A stretch of DNA of 64,000 nucleotides from Ascidia mentula (lineage: Eukaryota; Chordata; Ascidiacea; Phlebobranchia; Ascidiidae). The stretch spans positions 1,552,501-1,616,500 of the forward strand of contig OX387200.1 in assembly GCA_947561715.1 (NCBI GenBank), in the 5' to 3' direction. Under the pieces are notes generated by a model. The model saw nothing but the letters and a program-made list of their open reading frames with translations. It was not told where the DNA came from and did not search any database. Shown here in pieces: positions 14,701 to 24,898 of the stretch (the stretch's first letter is position 1; every line of letters starts with the position of its first letter). The translations under genes and the position numbers were made by a program.

Positions 14701-15057
14701 CCTAAAGCCAATTTTCAATATGTCAGGCAGAAGCCAAGCGATTAACCCAACGTACCATATGCGCATCAGCATGTATGTGACGTAATTACAAATCCGACAC
14801 AAAGAATAATAAAGTTTGATGCAGGTGCATTTTTTTACAGTTTGCAGCTCAGTGATATCACATTGACGTATTTTTTGGTGTGATGTCATAACTTAACCCC
14901 ACCTTTATGGTTTCGCAACTGGGGGTTGTTGTTATTTCTGGAACATAGTTGCGTCTCGGTGCATAGTAATATTTAAACACTTTTTTAACAACTTACTTGA
15001 TTTATAGAATAAACATGCAAAAACAAGTCCAAACACAAACCATCTTTTTATTTCCAT
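2700..15057 (-). CDS. Gene 1: CCP-domain type I membrane receptor with mucin-like stalk (vCRL-like)
   Basis: Fifteen exons, minus strand: 14997-15057, 13521-13841, 12626-12790, 11363-11533, 10409-10576, 10171-10344, 9332-9373, 8355-8558, 7757-7819, 7568-7648, 7100-7189, 6308-6364, 5696-5731, 4219-4329, 2700-2788. They total 1833 nt, an exact 610 codons plus stop, and every intron is phase 1, which supports the model. Layout: signal peptide 1-20; unrecognised four-Cys domain to 127; CCP 128-182, 183-239 and 240-295; six-Cys CCP-like domain 296-353; Ser/Thr-rich stalk 354-544; membrane helix near 545-575; short tail to 610. CCP domains bind complement or cell-surface ligands. The layout resembles the polymorphic vCRL proteins of Ciona, but orthology is inference. 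Large introns hold several MITEs. Intron 6 uses the only weak-looking donor nearby (GTTATA, after exon 7). Confidence 0.85.
2904..3232. mobile_element. Palindromic cloverleaf-like MITE in gene 1 intron 14
   Basis: Outer arms of about 75 bp are inverted repeats: the left begins AATATTGTCGAGCTGCAGAC and the right, in reverse complement, AATATTGGCAAGCTGCAGAC. Between them are further hairpins: a perfect 14-bp stem (GATCTGCTTGGTAA at 2983-2996 with 3029-3042), a second imperfect stem near 3058-3114 and a third near 3123-3148. No coding capacity. Confidence 0.8.
4219..4329 (-). CDS. Gene 1 exon 14: transmembrane helix
   Basis: A 37-residue phase 1-1 exon with a Gly/Leu/Ile/Val-rich core running from about GLIIGMIVLGLVLIGLGVLI to YFGVKTQW. 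It carries no charged residue within the membrane, so there is no obvious charge-based pairing with an ITAM adaptor. Confidence 0.9.
5696..9373 (-). CDS. Gene 1 exons 7-13: Ser/Thr-rich mucin-like stalk
   Basis: Seven phase 1-1 exons (9332-9373, 8355-8558, 7757-7819, 7568-7648, 7100-7189, 6308-6364, 5696-5731) of 14, 68, 21, 27, 30, 19 and 12 residues. They are cysteine-free and rich in Ser, Thr and Asn, with stretches such as STSGSSATQSSSSA and TAATTTNGG, typical of an O-glycosylated spacer. Each can be skipped or repeated without breaking the frame, so alternative splicing and allelic length variation are plausible. The smallest exons are the least certain individually. Confidence 0.7.
5781..6150. 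mobile_element. Short interspersed element flanked by a 12-bp direct repeat, gene 1 intron 12
   Basis: TAGTGATAAATA occurs at 5769-5780 and again at 6151-6162, flanking 370 bp like a target-site duplication. Inside lie imperfect inverted repeats near both ends (GAGAATAAAAAG then CATACTGTT on the left, and their reverse complement on the right). A 12-bp duplication is long for a DNA transposon and would suit a SINE-like insertion. Confidence 0.6.
8797..9300. repeat. Duplicated stalk-intron block (copy 2; copy 1 at about 6490-6770)
   Basis: AGTTTACCAACAGGAA at 8797 and near 6491 begins two long similar stretches that go on through TATCTAAACTTAAAAAA and CTACATTATAAAA-like sequence. One lies in intron 7, the other in intron 11. 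This shows that stalk exons arose by local segmental duplication. Confidence 0.7.
8966..9145. mobile_element. 180-bp inverted-repeat element in gene 1 intron 7
   Basis: Perfect 16-bp inverted ends AATTATCCTGGTTTGG at 8966-8981 and 9130-9145, with a weaker extension inward. It sits within a duplicated stalk intron block and is missing from the paralogous block near 6.5 kb, as expected of a later insertion. Confidence 0.6.
10171..10344 (-). CDS. Gene 1 exon 6: six-cysteine CCP-like domain
   Basis: A 58-residue phase 1-1 exon with AVCEVD, ATYCTNST, FVVCCND, NANCAH and PDCQ. It keeps CCP size and end pattern but has six cysteines and lacks the usual tryptophan, so it is either a derived CCP with an extra disulfide or a separate small Cys-rich module. 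Confidence 0.75.
10409..10576 (-). CDS. Gene 1 exon 5: CCP/sushi domain 3
   Basis: A 56-residue phase 1-1 exon: GSCDKS, NLVCNTGYTGS, ALCVSPGLWN, TECS. The four Cys plus Trp pattern is intact. The GYxGxxxxxCV layout is closest to domain 2, suggesting they are sister exons. Confidence 0.87.
10651..11348. mobile_element. hAT-type non-autonomous element remnant in gene 1 intron 4
   Basis: Left end CAGTGGACTCAACC with CACGGACCCC following; right end, in reverse complement, CAGTGGTTTCTCCAACC then TCACGGACCCC. These match hAT-style termini (CAGTGGTTCTCAACC). No clear 8-bp target duplication survives and there is no coding sequence, so this is an old MITE. Confidence 0.6.
11363..11533 (-). CDS. Gene 1 exon 4: CCP/sushi domain 2
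   Basis: A 57-residue phase 1-1 exon: IKCADT, VNLTCAGNYSG, AVCVGVDIWN, TNDC. The four cysteines and the tryptophan before the last cysteine fit a CCP, with several N-glycosylation sequons. Confidence 0.85.
12626..12790 (-). CDS. Gene 1 exon 3: CCP/sushi domain 1
   Basis: A 55-residue phase 1-1 exon with the four sushi cysteines and tryptophan: YCGNVS, TFSCNTGYEV, STCQANATW, PPPDC. This is the most canonical CCP of the gene. Confidence 0.9.
13521..13841 (-). CDS. Gene 1 exon 2: unrecognised N-terminal four-cysteine domain
   Basis: A 107-residue phase 1-1 exon. Cysteines occur in FVCTW, NSGCVE, NITCSIS and TAKC, with many N-glycosylation sequons (NVS, NFS, NTT, NIT). I do not recognise the fold; the spacing and the CTW motif would allow a divergent Ig-like or beta-sandwich domain. 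As the outermost domain it is the likely ligand-facing part. Gene 2 also has an orphan N-terminal domain ahead of a CCP, containing NISCTNTSG where this one has NITCSISG. Confidence 0.8.
14062..14906. mobile_element. MITE copy in gene 1 intron 1 (family also at 24899-25105)
   Basis: Starts AAAGGTCAGGGCATGCTGTG and ends with GTGATGTCATAACTTAACCC then CACCTTT. The ends are inverted repeats of each other and match the compact copy at 24.9 kb. Here the ends are about 845 bp apart, so this copy either carries an insertion or represents the longer parent. Confidence 0.6.
14997..15057 (-). CDS. Gene 1 exon 1: signal peptide
   Basis: Encodes MEIKRWFVFGLVFACLFYKS, a basic start followed by a hydrophobic core, ending at a GTAAGT donor in phase 1. 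The join to exon 2 adds NAQ, a reasonable signal peptidase region. This ATG is the only one ahead of a hydrophobic stretch and a strong donor in this region. Confidence 0.85.
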
Positions 15058-16514
15058 TTTTCTTGGACTCAGAAGAACCTGCGCACTATCAGCAGCGCAT
15101 GTAAGATATTAAGACTACTGTCATTCTGGCAGAATCCAAAATTATTGTTTCGCAAAATGCGTTCCGCATCAATGAGCACCATTGCACAAGAAGGTTTAAC
15201 GTATACAAAGGAGTTTATTGTTGGTATATATCATACCAGTAAGCATTATTTTGCAAAATATTTCACTTCTTCATCATTTCGTACTAATACATCGGTAGAA
15301 GTCCCAAGTTTATATTCAAAATAACCTGAAATACGGATCTTTTTGAGCCTTTTTGCATTGCCAGTGACGTCACTTTCAATCAAGTGTCAAACCACTTTCC
15401 GCATTATAGGATTTTATTTAAATCTCATTATCTGTCAAGGATAGAGTGAAAAATAGCGTGAAAGTAATAAAAATCGGTAGAGATCCCACGTATTCCATCA
15501 GAATGACCTGAAACACGGGTGTTTTTGCGCCTTTTTGCATTGCCGGTGACGTCACATTCAATCCAGTGCCAAACCACTTTCCGCTTCATAGGATTTTTTT
15601 TTAAATTTCAGTATCTGTCAAGGATAGAGTGCAGAATAGCGTGAAAGTAATAAAAATCGGTAGAGATCCCACGTATTCCATCAGAATGACCTGAAACACG
15701 GGTGTTTTTGCGCTTTCTTGCATTGCCGGTGACGTCACTTTCAATCAAGTGCCAAACCACTTTCCGCTTCATAGGATTTTATTTAAATCTCATTATCTGT
15801 CAAGGATAGAGTGCAGAATAGCGTGAAAGTAATAAAAATCGGTAGAGATCCCACGTATTCAATCAGAATGACCTGAAACACGGGTGTTTTTGCGCATTCT
15901 TGCATTGCCGGTGACGTCACTTTCAACCAAGTGCCAAACCACTTTCCGCTTCATAGGATTTTTTTAATCTCTGTATTTGTCCAGAATTTATGTCGTCGCA
16001 AAATCTAATGGAGTGACACACTCGATTTTTCACACAATCTCATATATTTTCCCTTCTAATCACAATGTGTCACGAACTTGCAAAGAACGTTTTATTGTGC
16101 AATATGCGTCCAATTGTTTTTCCTTCTTTTTGTAGTGAATATAAATGACCGTAAAGGTATACCAAAATAAATATTTTGATTTAACATTTTCAAATGAAAT
16201 GATATTTTCTCTTAAAAAATGGTAAATTTATACATGATGTTGATGTATCACAGGTGAAAGTGATCTTTGCTTGTTACACAAACATATAAGAAACACAATT
16301 TTTATGGTGGCCACTAAATCTAAGAAACAAATTGAGTAAACAGGCACAATTAAAGAAGAAACATTGCACGTTTATTCGGACAGTTTTAAATTATCAGAAG
16401 CTTTGATATCTGCCACATCTTTGACAATTGAGTTCATAAACATTTCTGCATCATCTGTAGTAAGTACCTTCTGGTAACAGGATCAAAGATTGCTGAAATT
16501 TTTATGAGTCGGAA

Positions 16515-17566
16515 ACGTTCGCTATTACTGTACATGTACCTTAATAGGATACATTTCATGGCCAACCGTGTAATAAGTCAAACTCATGTACGCGTACTTA
16601 ATTAACGAACATGCAACTTATTAACGTGCTCGTAACTAATTAACGTGCGCGCATGATAAGTTGGTCAATAGTGTCATAATCCTAGGTAAAATTACATGTA
16701 CTGTCACCAGCTTATGGGCGTCGATATGCTCTTGTTTTCTGCTTTCACCTTTGCAAATATCACTCATGTATCCATCTAGTGGCAGGCAGCGTCAGATCTA
16801 TGTCAAATCCTCAAATGTTATCGCAACTGCTTAAAAATGTAAGTGTTTCATCACAGGCCCAAATATACCATGGCCCCGCACAAATTTGTAAGTACCGAAA
16901 TGTATGTTTCAAATATTTATCCTCTGTCAAATTTGTCCTCTTTTTCCAGAATTAAACATTTGAACAGCGAAGTTGCGCTGTATACTCAGCTAACCTTGTA
17001 CTTTTACGTGCGCATATGCCCTTACAAATTATCTTGATTTTAAGTTATAGTAAACATGTACATACTTTGTTTTAGTGCGCATGGGCTGCCCATATTCAAA
17101 AGAATTTTACAGCGCTTGCAATGCCACACAATAATTTTACAAAGTTTGCATCTTTACGTCGCAATTTAATTGTGTTAAGCTTGCCAAAAAGCAGAGTTGA
17201 TTGCAGTGAAACCTCACGTTTTAAGTTCTCTTTGGGGTTGCGAGACATCAAAGTAAACGGTGCGAACCACAGATATCCACAAGATGGATACATGAGTGAT
17301 ATTTGCAAAGTAAAAGCAGAAAACAAGGGCATATCGACTCCCATAAGCTTTGACTTGAAGCTAACTATTTGTTCTTTGAAATGAAAAAATACGACGACAG
17401 TACAGGTAATTTTACCTAAGATTATTACACTATCGGCCAACTTAACATGCGCGCACGTTACTTAGTTGCATGTTCGTTAATTACGTATGCGTACATCAGT
17501 TTGACTTATGACACGGTTGGCCATGAAATATATCCAATTAAGGTACATGTAAACTAATAGCGAACG
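16515..17566. mobile_element. Nested inverted-repeat element inside the fold-back
   Basis: Arms of about 165-185 bp at 16515-16698 and 17403-17566. The left arm reads ACGTTCGCTATTACTGTACA and continues to TAGGTAAAATTA; the right arm is its reverse complement with modest divergence. The core 16700-17400 has no recognised domain. Arms are rich in alternating CG/TA steps such as TACGCGTAC. Confidence 0.75.
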
Positions 17567-17627
17567 TGCTGCTTACTAACGCGCGCGTACCTTATTATTC
17601 CACATGATGTCGCTCTTATTCGGAATT

Positions 17628-17792
17628 TGACACTGTTGGCCAGGCTTTAGATAACGCGCACGTTCATTATTACGGCACACGCACGTTATCTAAGGTACGC
17701 GTACAATATGGCGAATTATGACACCGATGTCCCAAACAACATAACGAACGTGCTCGTTATTTAAAGCCTGGCCAACAGTATGTCCAAAACAA
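17628..17792. repeat. Palindrome with TTGGCCAG ends
   Basis: Left GACACTGTTGGCCAGGCTTT, then AGATAACGCGCACGTT; the right end in reverse complement reads GACATACTGTTGGCCAGGCT, then AAATAACGAGCACGTT. A smaller palindrome, CTTAGATAACG to CGTTATCTAAG, lies within. It shares its motifs with the neighbouring nested element. Confidence 0.7.
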
Positions 17793-19289
17793 CATAATTT
17801 ACGTTTAGGGTTTGAATGTGAAGTTGCAATATGTCACGATGATAATGGTGGCTAATTGCCTTTAAATTGTCCCTTTACCAGTGCACTTGGCTAAGATGCA
17901 GGCAGTTGGGTGTAATTGTTTATTGATGAAATGTAACTAAATAGCATAAAATAAAATGGAATATATTTAGAATCAAATAGAACGGTCAGAAAAGGGCGAA
18001 ATGCGTTACCGTATAAACATATAGTCTCGTGATATGCGATATTGTGAGAGAAAGACAGTGGGCTCGTAAATAAAATTTGGGTAAGAAAGCCCCAGCCAAT
18101 TACGTAGGGTGAAGTATCCCTGTCACAAACAAACTCCCCTAACAATGGAATGCGATGACAAATTTTTATCAATGCAGCTTCCAGTTCTGACATTGTCCCA
18201 CATGCGACTTGGTGAGTGTCAATGCAAATTCTTATCAACGCGATTGCGGGTACATTTTCACCCATATGTCAAAGGCGGTTTGCGTCACACGACCGCAATG
18301 TAAATCGAATGACGCTAAAAAGTACTTAACCCTGATATTGGGATGTACTTCAGAACGTGAAAAAAAATGTTTGAAAAATAATGTATGTTCACAGTACGTT
18401 TTACACGCAAAATTGACGATAAAGGTGTGCGCAATGCTAATAATAGGCCTAATGGCGGTCATGCACATTCGCAATACAAAAAGGAAAACAAACGAGAGAA
18501 AAAATCATTTGTTCAAACCTTACTGGATGATGGAACCAAGCTACCCTGGCAGGCTGTCGATCGATTACCGTATCTATCGTGCTGAGTAAAAGGTTTGATA
18601 CTTGCTGGACCTATGTTTCAAATGTTTATCACATTGCTTATATGTGTTTTGCATTCCACGCAAACTGATGACGCCCTTTACAAGGCGAAATATAAATCTA
18701 AGCAACCTTCGTATTAAAAGGAAGTCAACATAAATGGTTACATGTACATATTCGCAAGGGTTAGGCGTGTTTATGAAAAGACTAACAAACGCGTTTGGTA
18801 TGTGTATCAACATACTTTATACAGCGACGTAAATCGAAATTAAACATGCACAATATCGAATCAAGTCAACCAGCATGATGGGCAATTGGCATATTTAATC
18901 AAGAAGTCTTGCAAAGGATGTTAATGTCGGTATGGAAATAAGGTTAAAATCCGACGATTTCGCCACTACCATTCGTCAATAAAAACTCCCAATCGGATAA
19001 CATTAAGTACCTCAAAGGCTATCGCATAACGAGACAGGATCGTCACAATGCGAAAACCCTCATTTGGCAGCTATGGTATTTGGCAGCTATAGTACATGCA
19101 ATGTAAACATTTCTGTGTTGTTTTATTACAATGGTGGATATCGTAAATGCAAATTTTGCCAGGCAATTTGTGCACAAAACACTGCATTGGCCAAAATCTG
19201 ACTTCTCTAATCGTTGCGACCATGTACAGCTCATCTGGTGGAGCGTTGGGCCTCATTAAAAATCGCAAAAAAAGTGAAAAAGCCCTGGT
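17793..19289. other. Core of the fold-back, no recognised gene
   Basis: A minus-strand open frame at 17891-18265 (124 residues) and some shorter frames occur, but none shows a family motif, a splice chain or similarity to neighbours. Two near repeats of AAATTYTTATCAAYGC lie near 18159 and 18226. Treated as non-coding or decayed transposon interior. Confidence 0.35.
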
Positions 19290-20114
19290 TTGAAGTCATT
19301 CTGATGAAAAACGTGGGATCTTTTTTACTTTCACGCTATTCTGCACTTTATCCTTGACAGATACTGAGATTCAAAAAAAATCCTATGAAGCGGAAAGTGG
19401 TTTGGCACTTGATTGAAAGTGACGTCACCGGCAATGCAAAAAAGCGAAAAAACACCCGTGTTTCAGGTCATTCTGATGGAATACGTGGGATCTCTACCGA
19501 TTTTTATTACTTTCACGCTATTCTGCACTCTATCCTTGACAGATAATGAGATTTAAATAAAATCCTATGAAGCGGAAAGTGGTTTGTCACTTGATTGAAA
19601 GTGACGTCACCGGCAATGCAAAAAAGCGCAAAAAAAACGTGTTTCAGGTCATTCTGATGGAATACGTGGGATCTCTACCGATTTTTATTACTTTCACGCT
19701 ATTCTGCACTCTATCCTTGACAGATACTGCGATTTAAACAAAATCCTATGAAGCGGAAAGTGGTTTGGCACTTGATTGAAAGTGACGTCACCGGCAATGC
19801 AAAAAAGCGAAAAAACATCCGTGTTTCAGGTCATTCTGATGGAATACGTGGGATCTCTACCGATTTTTATTAGTTTCACGCTATTCTGCACTCTATCCTT
19901 GACAGATAATGAGATTTAAATAAAATCCTATGAAGCGGAAAGTGGTTTGGCACTTGATTGAAAGTGACGTCACCGGCAATGCAAAAAAGCGCAAAAACAC
20001 CCGTGTTTCAGGTCATTCTGATGGAATACGTGGGATCTCTACCGATTTTTATTACTTTCAAGCTATTCTGCACTCTATCCTTGACAGATAATGAGATTTA
20101 AATAAAATCTCGTT

Positions 20115-22899
20115 CCGCCATTCTAAGCGCTGCGAAACTCACCCAACCGTCTCTGAAAAGTTACTTAAAAATTATGGCAACCTTAACAAGTTGTTATCCG
20201 ATGTCGCATACATAAAAAAGCAGATCAAGCACTTCCACATTTAAACCCTGCAACTGAGCTATATGCCAATTGTTCCCAAACAAAGGCTGGATTATTTTCT
20301 CACTTATGGATAATAAGTGACAACAGTGACAAAGTTTACAGTGACAATAAACAGTGAGAGATTTTTGTGTCTTTTTTTCAGGCTAAGCTTTTTTTATGTA
20401 TTTTTAGCTTAAACATTATTTAATTATTTTTTTGTCAAATCATAATTGCATGCGTGTTTCTCAAAGGTAACTAACTAATAACAAGGAAAAAAACAATAAA
20501 ATAACAATGAAAAAACAACAGTTGAAAAGCACTACCTGAAATTTTCAGGGACATATATATATTTTTTGTTCTTTTAAGGTGGAAATTACATGTCATATGC
20601 ACATGTAAATAACTTTAATTGTCTCAGAGATATTTAACAGTGCCTCGATAGCGCGAATTGAGCCTCTTTGACTGTTTAGCCTGCTTCTGCCAGTCCTATA
20701 AAGCAATTAGAATTCGGATAACTTCGCGAATAATTTATGTATTTTAAACTGTCATCGGCTTCATTAAAACGGGGCTTTTTGAAAGCTCCTCAATAGAATA
20801 TTAAAAGAATCGAATCGAAGAGAATAAAATAAAATAATCTTTTTAGGTACACACTGGGCTTTTCAAAAGCTCTGCATTTTGAGTGCTGATTGGTCAATAA
20901 TGTCACGTGATACCATGAGCCGCTTGAAGTAATATAATACAATGAATCACTTTACTCGAGAACATTCGATGGATAAATCATTTGGGTCACATTATGGGAT
21001 TATACAATACATGTGCAAAGCTGCACGCAATACAAGGACTCTGGTTTCTGTGACGTATGTTACAAATACTTCCCCCCAGATTTGCAGGTGATGAACATAA
21101 CATCAGCTGTAGGCGATTAAGAAGTCGGTTAATGCGATTGAGCGAACAAAATGCACATTCAAAGTAACTACGAAATTTTAATGCGTTTGATGGTATTCAA
21201 TATTGTACAGTTTGATGCAAGCATTACAAAATCAAAGTCTACAAAATCAAATTTGCCAATGCGAGAAATTGGCCTGTTAGAAGTTACGTGCTTCATCAAA
21301 CCGAAACAACTCAAGTTTAGTGCAAGGAGTTAAGGTTTAAATCCACACATGGCCTCTAAAGACGTCATTATCGCAGGAAGAACGTCTCGGTGATACGGCT
21401 ATAAAAAAAAACAAGCACAATATCAAACTAAGTTGTCCTCCTGGATCCACTGAAATGTTCCAAGCGGGGCATCATTGTAAATTCTCAAGAAAGGAGTCGA
21501 CCCAAGCGGGGCACCTTTGTAAATAACTTTAGGTTGTCGATACATACAACCTTTGCAATACGAACGATTCAATCGAAGCGAATATAATAGAATGTAACAA
21601 TCGTTAGGGCAAAAACACTACACGCAAAACATTATGCAATACAAGCACTGGTTTCTGTGACGTATGTTACACACAAATTTTGACAAGGTGTAATCAACTG
21701 TATTTTGGCAACAAGCGACCTGATAAAATCATTTTGTTTTGCTTAGCAAACTAAATTTTCCACAATTTGACACCAGAAATAATGTCCTCGAACAATTTAT
21801 TATTATTTGGAACATTGAAGATCAACTCACGAATATTTCGCCTTTGTTCCTGTACCTACCAAACAAAAGAAAGATAACTAAAATGCATTTTTTGATACGG
21901 GAACAAGTTTATTTTTCTCTTTTTAAAGTCAATAAAGATGGTATTAAATCTTTTTCGGCGAGATGAATTTATTTTGCAATCAATATTTTGATGGCTTTGA
22001 TGAAACAAGTTCAATTCAAAAGAATGGATAATTATTTTGAATTAAGAAAAATAAAATTTCACAAGTTGATCTTTCTCATAGCGCCCTCTATTATAAAAGA
22101 TGAAGAAGTTTTCAGAACTTGCTCGTATGCAAACACTTGCATACAAAATAACCAGGGGGGCTAATGCCCCCAGGGGATGGCTAAACCATTTTTTAGTGAC
22201 TAATTTTGATCAATTTTTTTAGATATGGGAGGGATCTTTCATAAAATTAAGAATGATCGGCCACTTAAACGATTTATTTTTCCACAAATACAGCCTGAAT
22301 TTTGTGCTCCATTTTCAACATAATTTTCAGCAGCACCCACCAGCAAGTAACTACCTAATTGAAATAGCCCAACACCTCACTAAAATTGCCCCAAACACCC
22401 TAATTCGCCATGACAACAGCACGCACATGTGCGCTCATTCAACCGTAAATTTAACTTATATGCATCACTGCTTTGCTTGGTGATGCATGAATTTCTATTG
22501 TGGCATAGGTTGGGCATTTCCCAGCAACAAAACTTATTTACATAGAAATACCAATATGCGTCCTAAAAAGCGTTTCTTCATTAATTTCAACAGGAGCGTC
22601 ACCAACAACGGGCAAATTAGTGAAAGCGTTTTCAGTAAATACATCCTCACCTTCAACAAAATTACTTGATGAAGCACAATGGTGGTCAATATTAGCAAGA
22701 GCTTCGGTTATTTTTACAATGTTGTTTTCCTTTGGTCGCTTCACGTTTTAATCAATTTTTGGTTCAGAAATTCGGAACATTTTCATCTTTCTCCGATGCT
22801 CCATTTTTTCAACCACAGTATCGTCGGTCTGTTGGGTTTCTCCGGCGTGGCTTGAAACCCTAGAGCCGGAAACTCGTTCTTCTCGGAAACTCGTACAAT
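20115..22899. other. Intergenic, with a diffuse direct duplication
   Basis: No gene recognised. Two segments near 20991-21070 and 21620-21690 share CTGGTTTCTGTGACGTATGT preceded by a GCAATACAAG-type stretch, so a local duplication is present. A short direct repeat, CCAAGCGGGGCAYC, occurs near 21458 and 21503. A small plus-strand frame near 20115-20240 (containing KLLKNYGNLNKLLSDV) looks like a coding relic but cannot be assigned. Confidence 0.45.
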
Positions 22900-23725
22900 G
22901 CCTCTTTTAACTTTCTCCTCCACCTGTGAAAGAAACAGTTTTGAACCTTCCTCTGTTAAGTGAATACCATCCCTTGCAAGAAAATGCGTTGGAACCGCAG
23001 TTTCTATGAACGTTCATTTCTGCGGCGCAAAATCCTCGTCTTCCAGCAAGCGGCATGAGTATACCACTGTGGCAAATCTGCATAATACACATAATTAATT
23101 AAAACCAAAATCAACCCATCAATATGTTTCATACTTATCCATTTTTCCCATACGTTATCTTTTCAAAACTTTGTACTTATCCATGTAGTCAACCATAACC
23201 GATAGCGGAGACAAATATTGTGACGGACGACGGTGATAGAACTAAATACATTAGTCCCACAAGTTTTGTGATAAGAGGTTTCCTTTGTAGTTAGACGATG
23301 AAACCATTTGTTAGAAGATCGTTTTTTTTGTTTAGTTTGTTTTCATTTAGTTGCAAACAAGTTACAAAGCAAAGCAACAACAATGTCGAAGTTCAAAATT
23401 ATAAACTCAATTTGGCCTTGGGGTAAAGAACATTAACCAAGTTCATGAGCTACTTTGTAAGCACCACGACTTTAGCAATGCTTTGGTAGCTCCCGTGTAT
23501 GTTGAGGATGTTGTTTGTACCGAAGCTTACGACGACAGCTTCGACATCCTCAACAATGGGAGTGTTGGATAACTCAACGAACGCGTGGTCAATCCTTCCT
23601 CCGGGCATACTCAGAGCCGCAATGTCTAAACAAAAGTCATCGCTTGGTTTGACTGTATACGGAGATACAAACCGCCTGGCGTGGACAGCAACCGATCCCG
23701 AACACTCTTCTCCGGAATCCCCCAC
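22900..23725 (-). pseudogene. Decayed SGNH/GDSL-hydrolase-like coding relic
   Basis: Two separate minus-strand pieces carry family-like blocks. The piece at 23450-23725 includes VEAVVVSFGTNNI, like the block with the GTND signature. The piece near 22900-22990 includes ARDGIHLTEEGSK, like the catalytic DxxH block (here DGIH) with the usual following LTxEG. SGNH domains of this sort occur in ORF1 proteins of CR1-type retrotransposons and other mobile elements, so an element origin is likely. The relic is clearly broken, and I give no reconstruction. It does not belong to either receptor gene. Confidence 0.55.
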
Positions 23726-24898
23726 TTTGTCTGCTTGCCAGAGAAGCCCGTTTCATAAACCTCTCGACTCAGCTGGACTAAAACCGATCCAACGTCAACA
23801 ACCGCAACAATTTATCAACAGAAGATCAAGCATATCACAAACCTTTCTTTGGCTACAGACTATCTTAAAACCATTGAACATGGAAGAAGACATTTCAAAA
23901 CTTTTTCGAAAACTTACAAAGAAGATTGCTGTAAATTTTGGCAGTACTTCCTTGTAAAAAACGAAATGGATCGAAACAGCATTTTCCCTAGTGTGGAATT
24001 CAAGTCCCTCCTCCATTCTACCTTACAGTTCTTGAACTGGTTGCATAAGGTCGGTCAAGTTTTAATATTAACGTTTATTTCAGTATTCTCGAAATAAATT
24101 TCTAGGTTTCGATTTTGAAAGATTTAGACCACACCTGTATTCAAATAGAATATTAAAGCACATACAGGCTCATTGCACCGGCCTCAACATTACATCGGCC
24201 GAAACTTGGGGATCATATAGGTTCTTATTACGTCACAAGACGTCGACAACAAAATCACTGTAGTGGCGGGAAATAATTATTTTGTACTGGGGAGCTTATT
24301 GTCCGTAACATCTAGGTTTATATAGAGTTTCTTAAAAAAACATAAAAATAGTTGATTAACTCTGATTGGAAAACTTGCCGACGACTTTGAGCCTTTTCAC
24401 CTCCGATCAGATGCGCGGCCGCTCAAGTCAGCGGGTAATGAGGCCGATCACTCACGCTCCCGACACCCGAAAGCATCCACACTGATTGAAAGGTGCAAGC
24501 GAAAAAGTAGAAAATTTGCCATAAACAAGTTTTATAAATATTTTTGCAAGAAATAAAATATTTTTATACATGTTACACAATTAAATATAATAATTATTAG
24601 TGTAATCGCCAAAGTTTGTGTCCTTAACGCAACCAACTTGTAGGCTTGATTACTCGCGTGACTTAAAGTGCACATGACACGGCCATGGCAACTTTGCGTA
24701 AAATTAAAGGTACATCTACAACAAACAGTTATCCAAAGTTTCACGGTTCTACGTCAACTAAAAAATGTAGAAAACTCGCTTGACATGACACAAGGCGCTC
24801 GCGTCGAAAAAATGCATTGTTTAGATAGGAGAAGTCGTCTTATATTGCAGATATCGAATAGTTTTTAGCATAGGAGAATCCAAAGAACACGTTACCTC
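23726..24898. other. Intergenic, one unassigned reading frame
   Basis: A plus-strand frame near 23820-24097 (about 90 residues, containing TDYLKTIEHGRRHFKTF and FKSLLHSTLQFLNWLHKV) has protein-like composition but no recognised domain, and no clear start or splice context. It could be an element relic. The remainder holds nothing I recognise. Confidence 0.3.

Larger units (their letters stand above)
15292..20114. repeat. Large fold-back structure with 182-bp tandem arrays as inverted arms
   Basis: The left array (about 15292-15990) has four units, marked by GTGACGTCAC at about 15364, 15546, 15729 and 15911. The right array (about 19290-20114) carries the same unit in reverse complement, marked by GTGACGTCAC at about 19419, 19600, 19782 and 19964. 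Spacing is 181-183 bp throughout. The two arrays enclose about 3.3 kb. Units within an array are highly similar and the arms are near mirror images. The layout matches fold-back transposons with tandem-repeat terminal arms, but no transposase is recognised inside. Confidence 0.85.

Noticed and set aside
17891-18265. A 124-residue minus-strand frame in the fold-back core as a possible transposase
   Set aside because: No catalytic motif, no family resemblance, and hydrophobic runs that look like chance translation of AT-rich DNA.
15292-20114. A CRISPR-like or satellite array
   Set aside because: Units are contiguous 182-bp tandem copies without spacers, in two mirrored arrays, in a genome with spliced genes.
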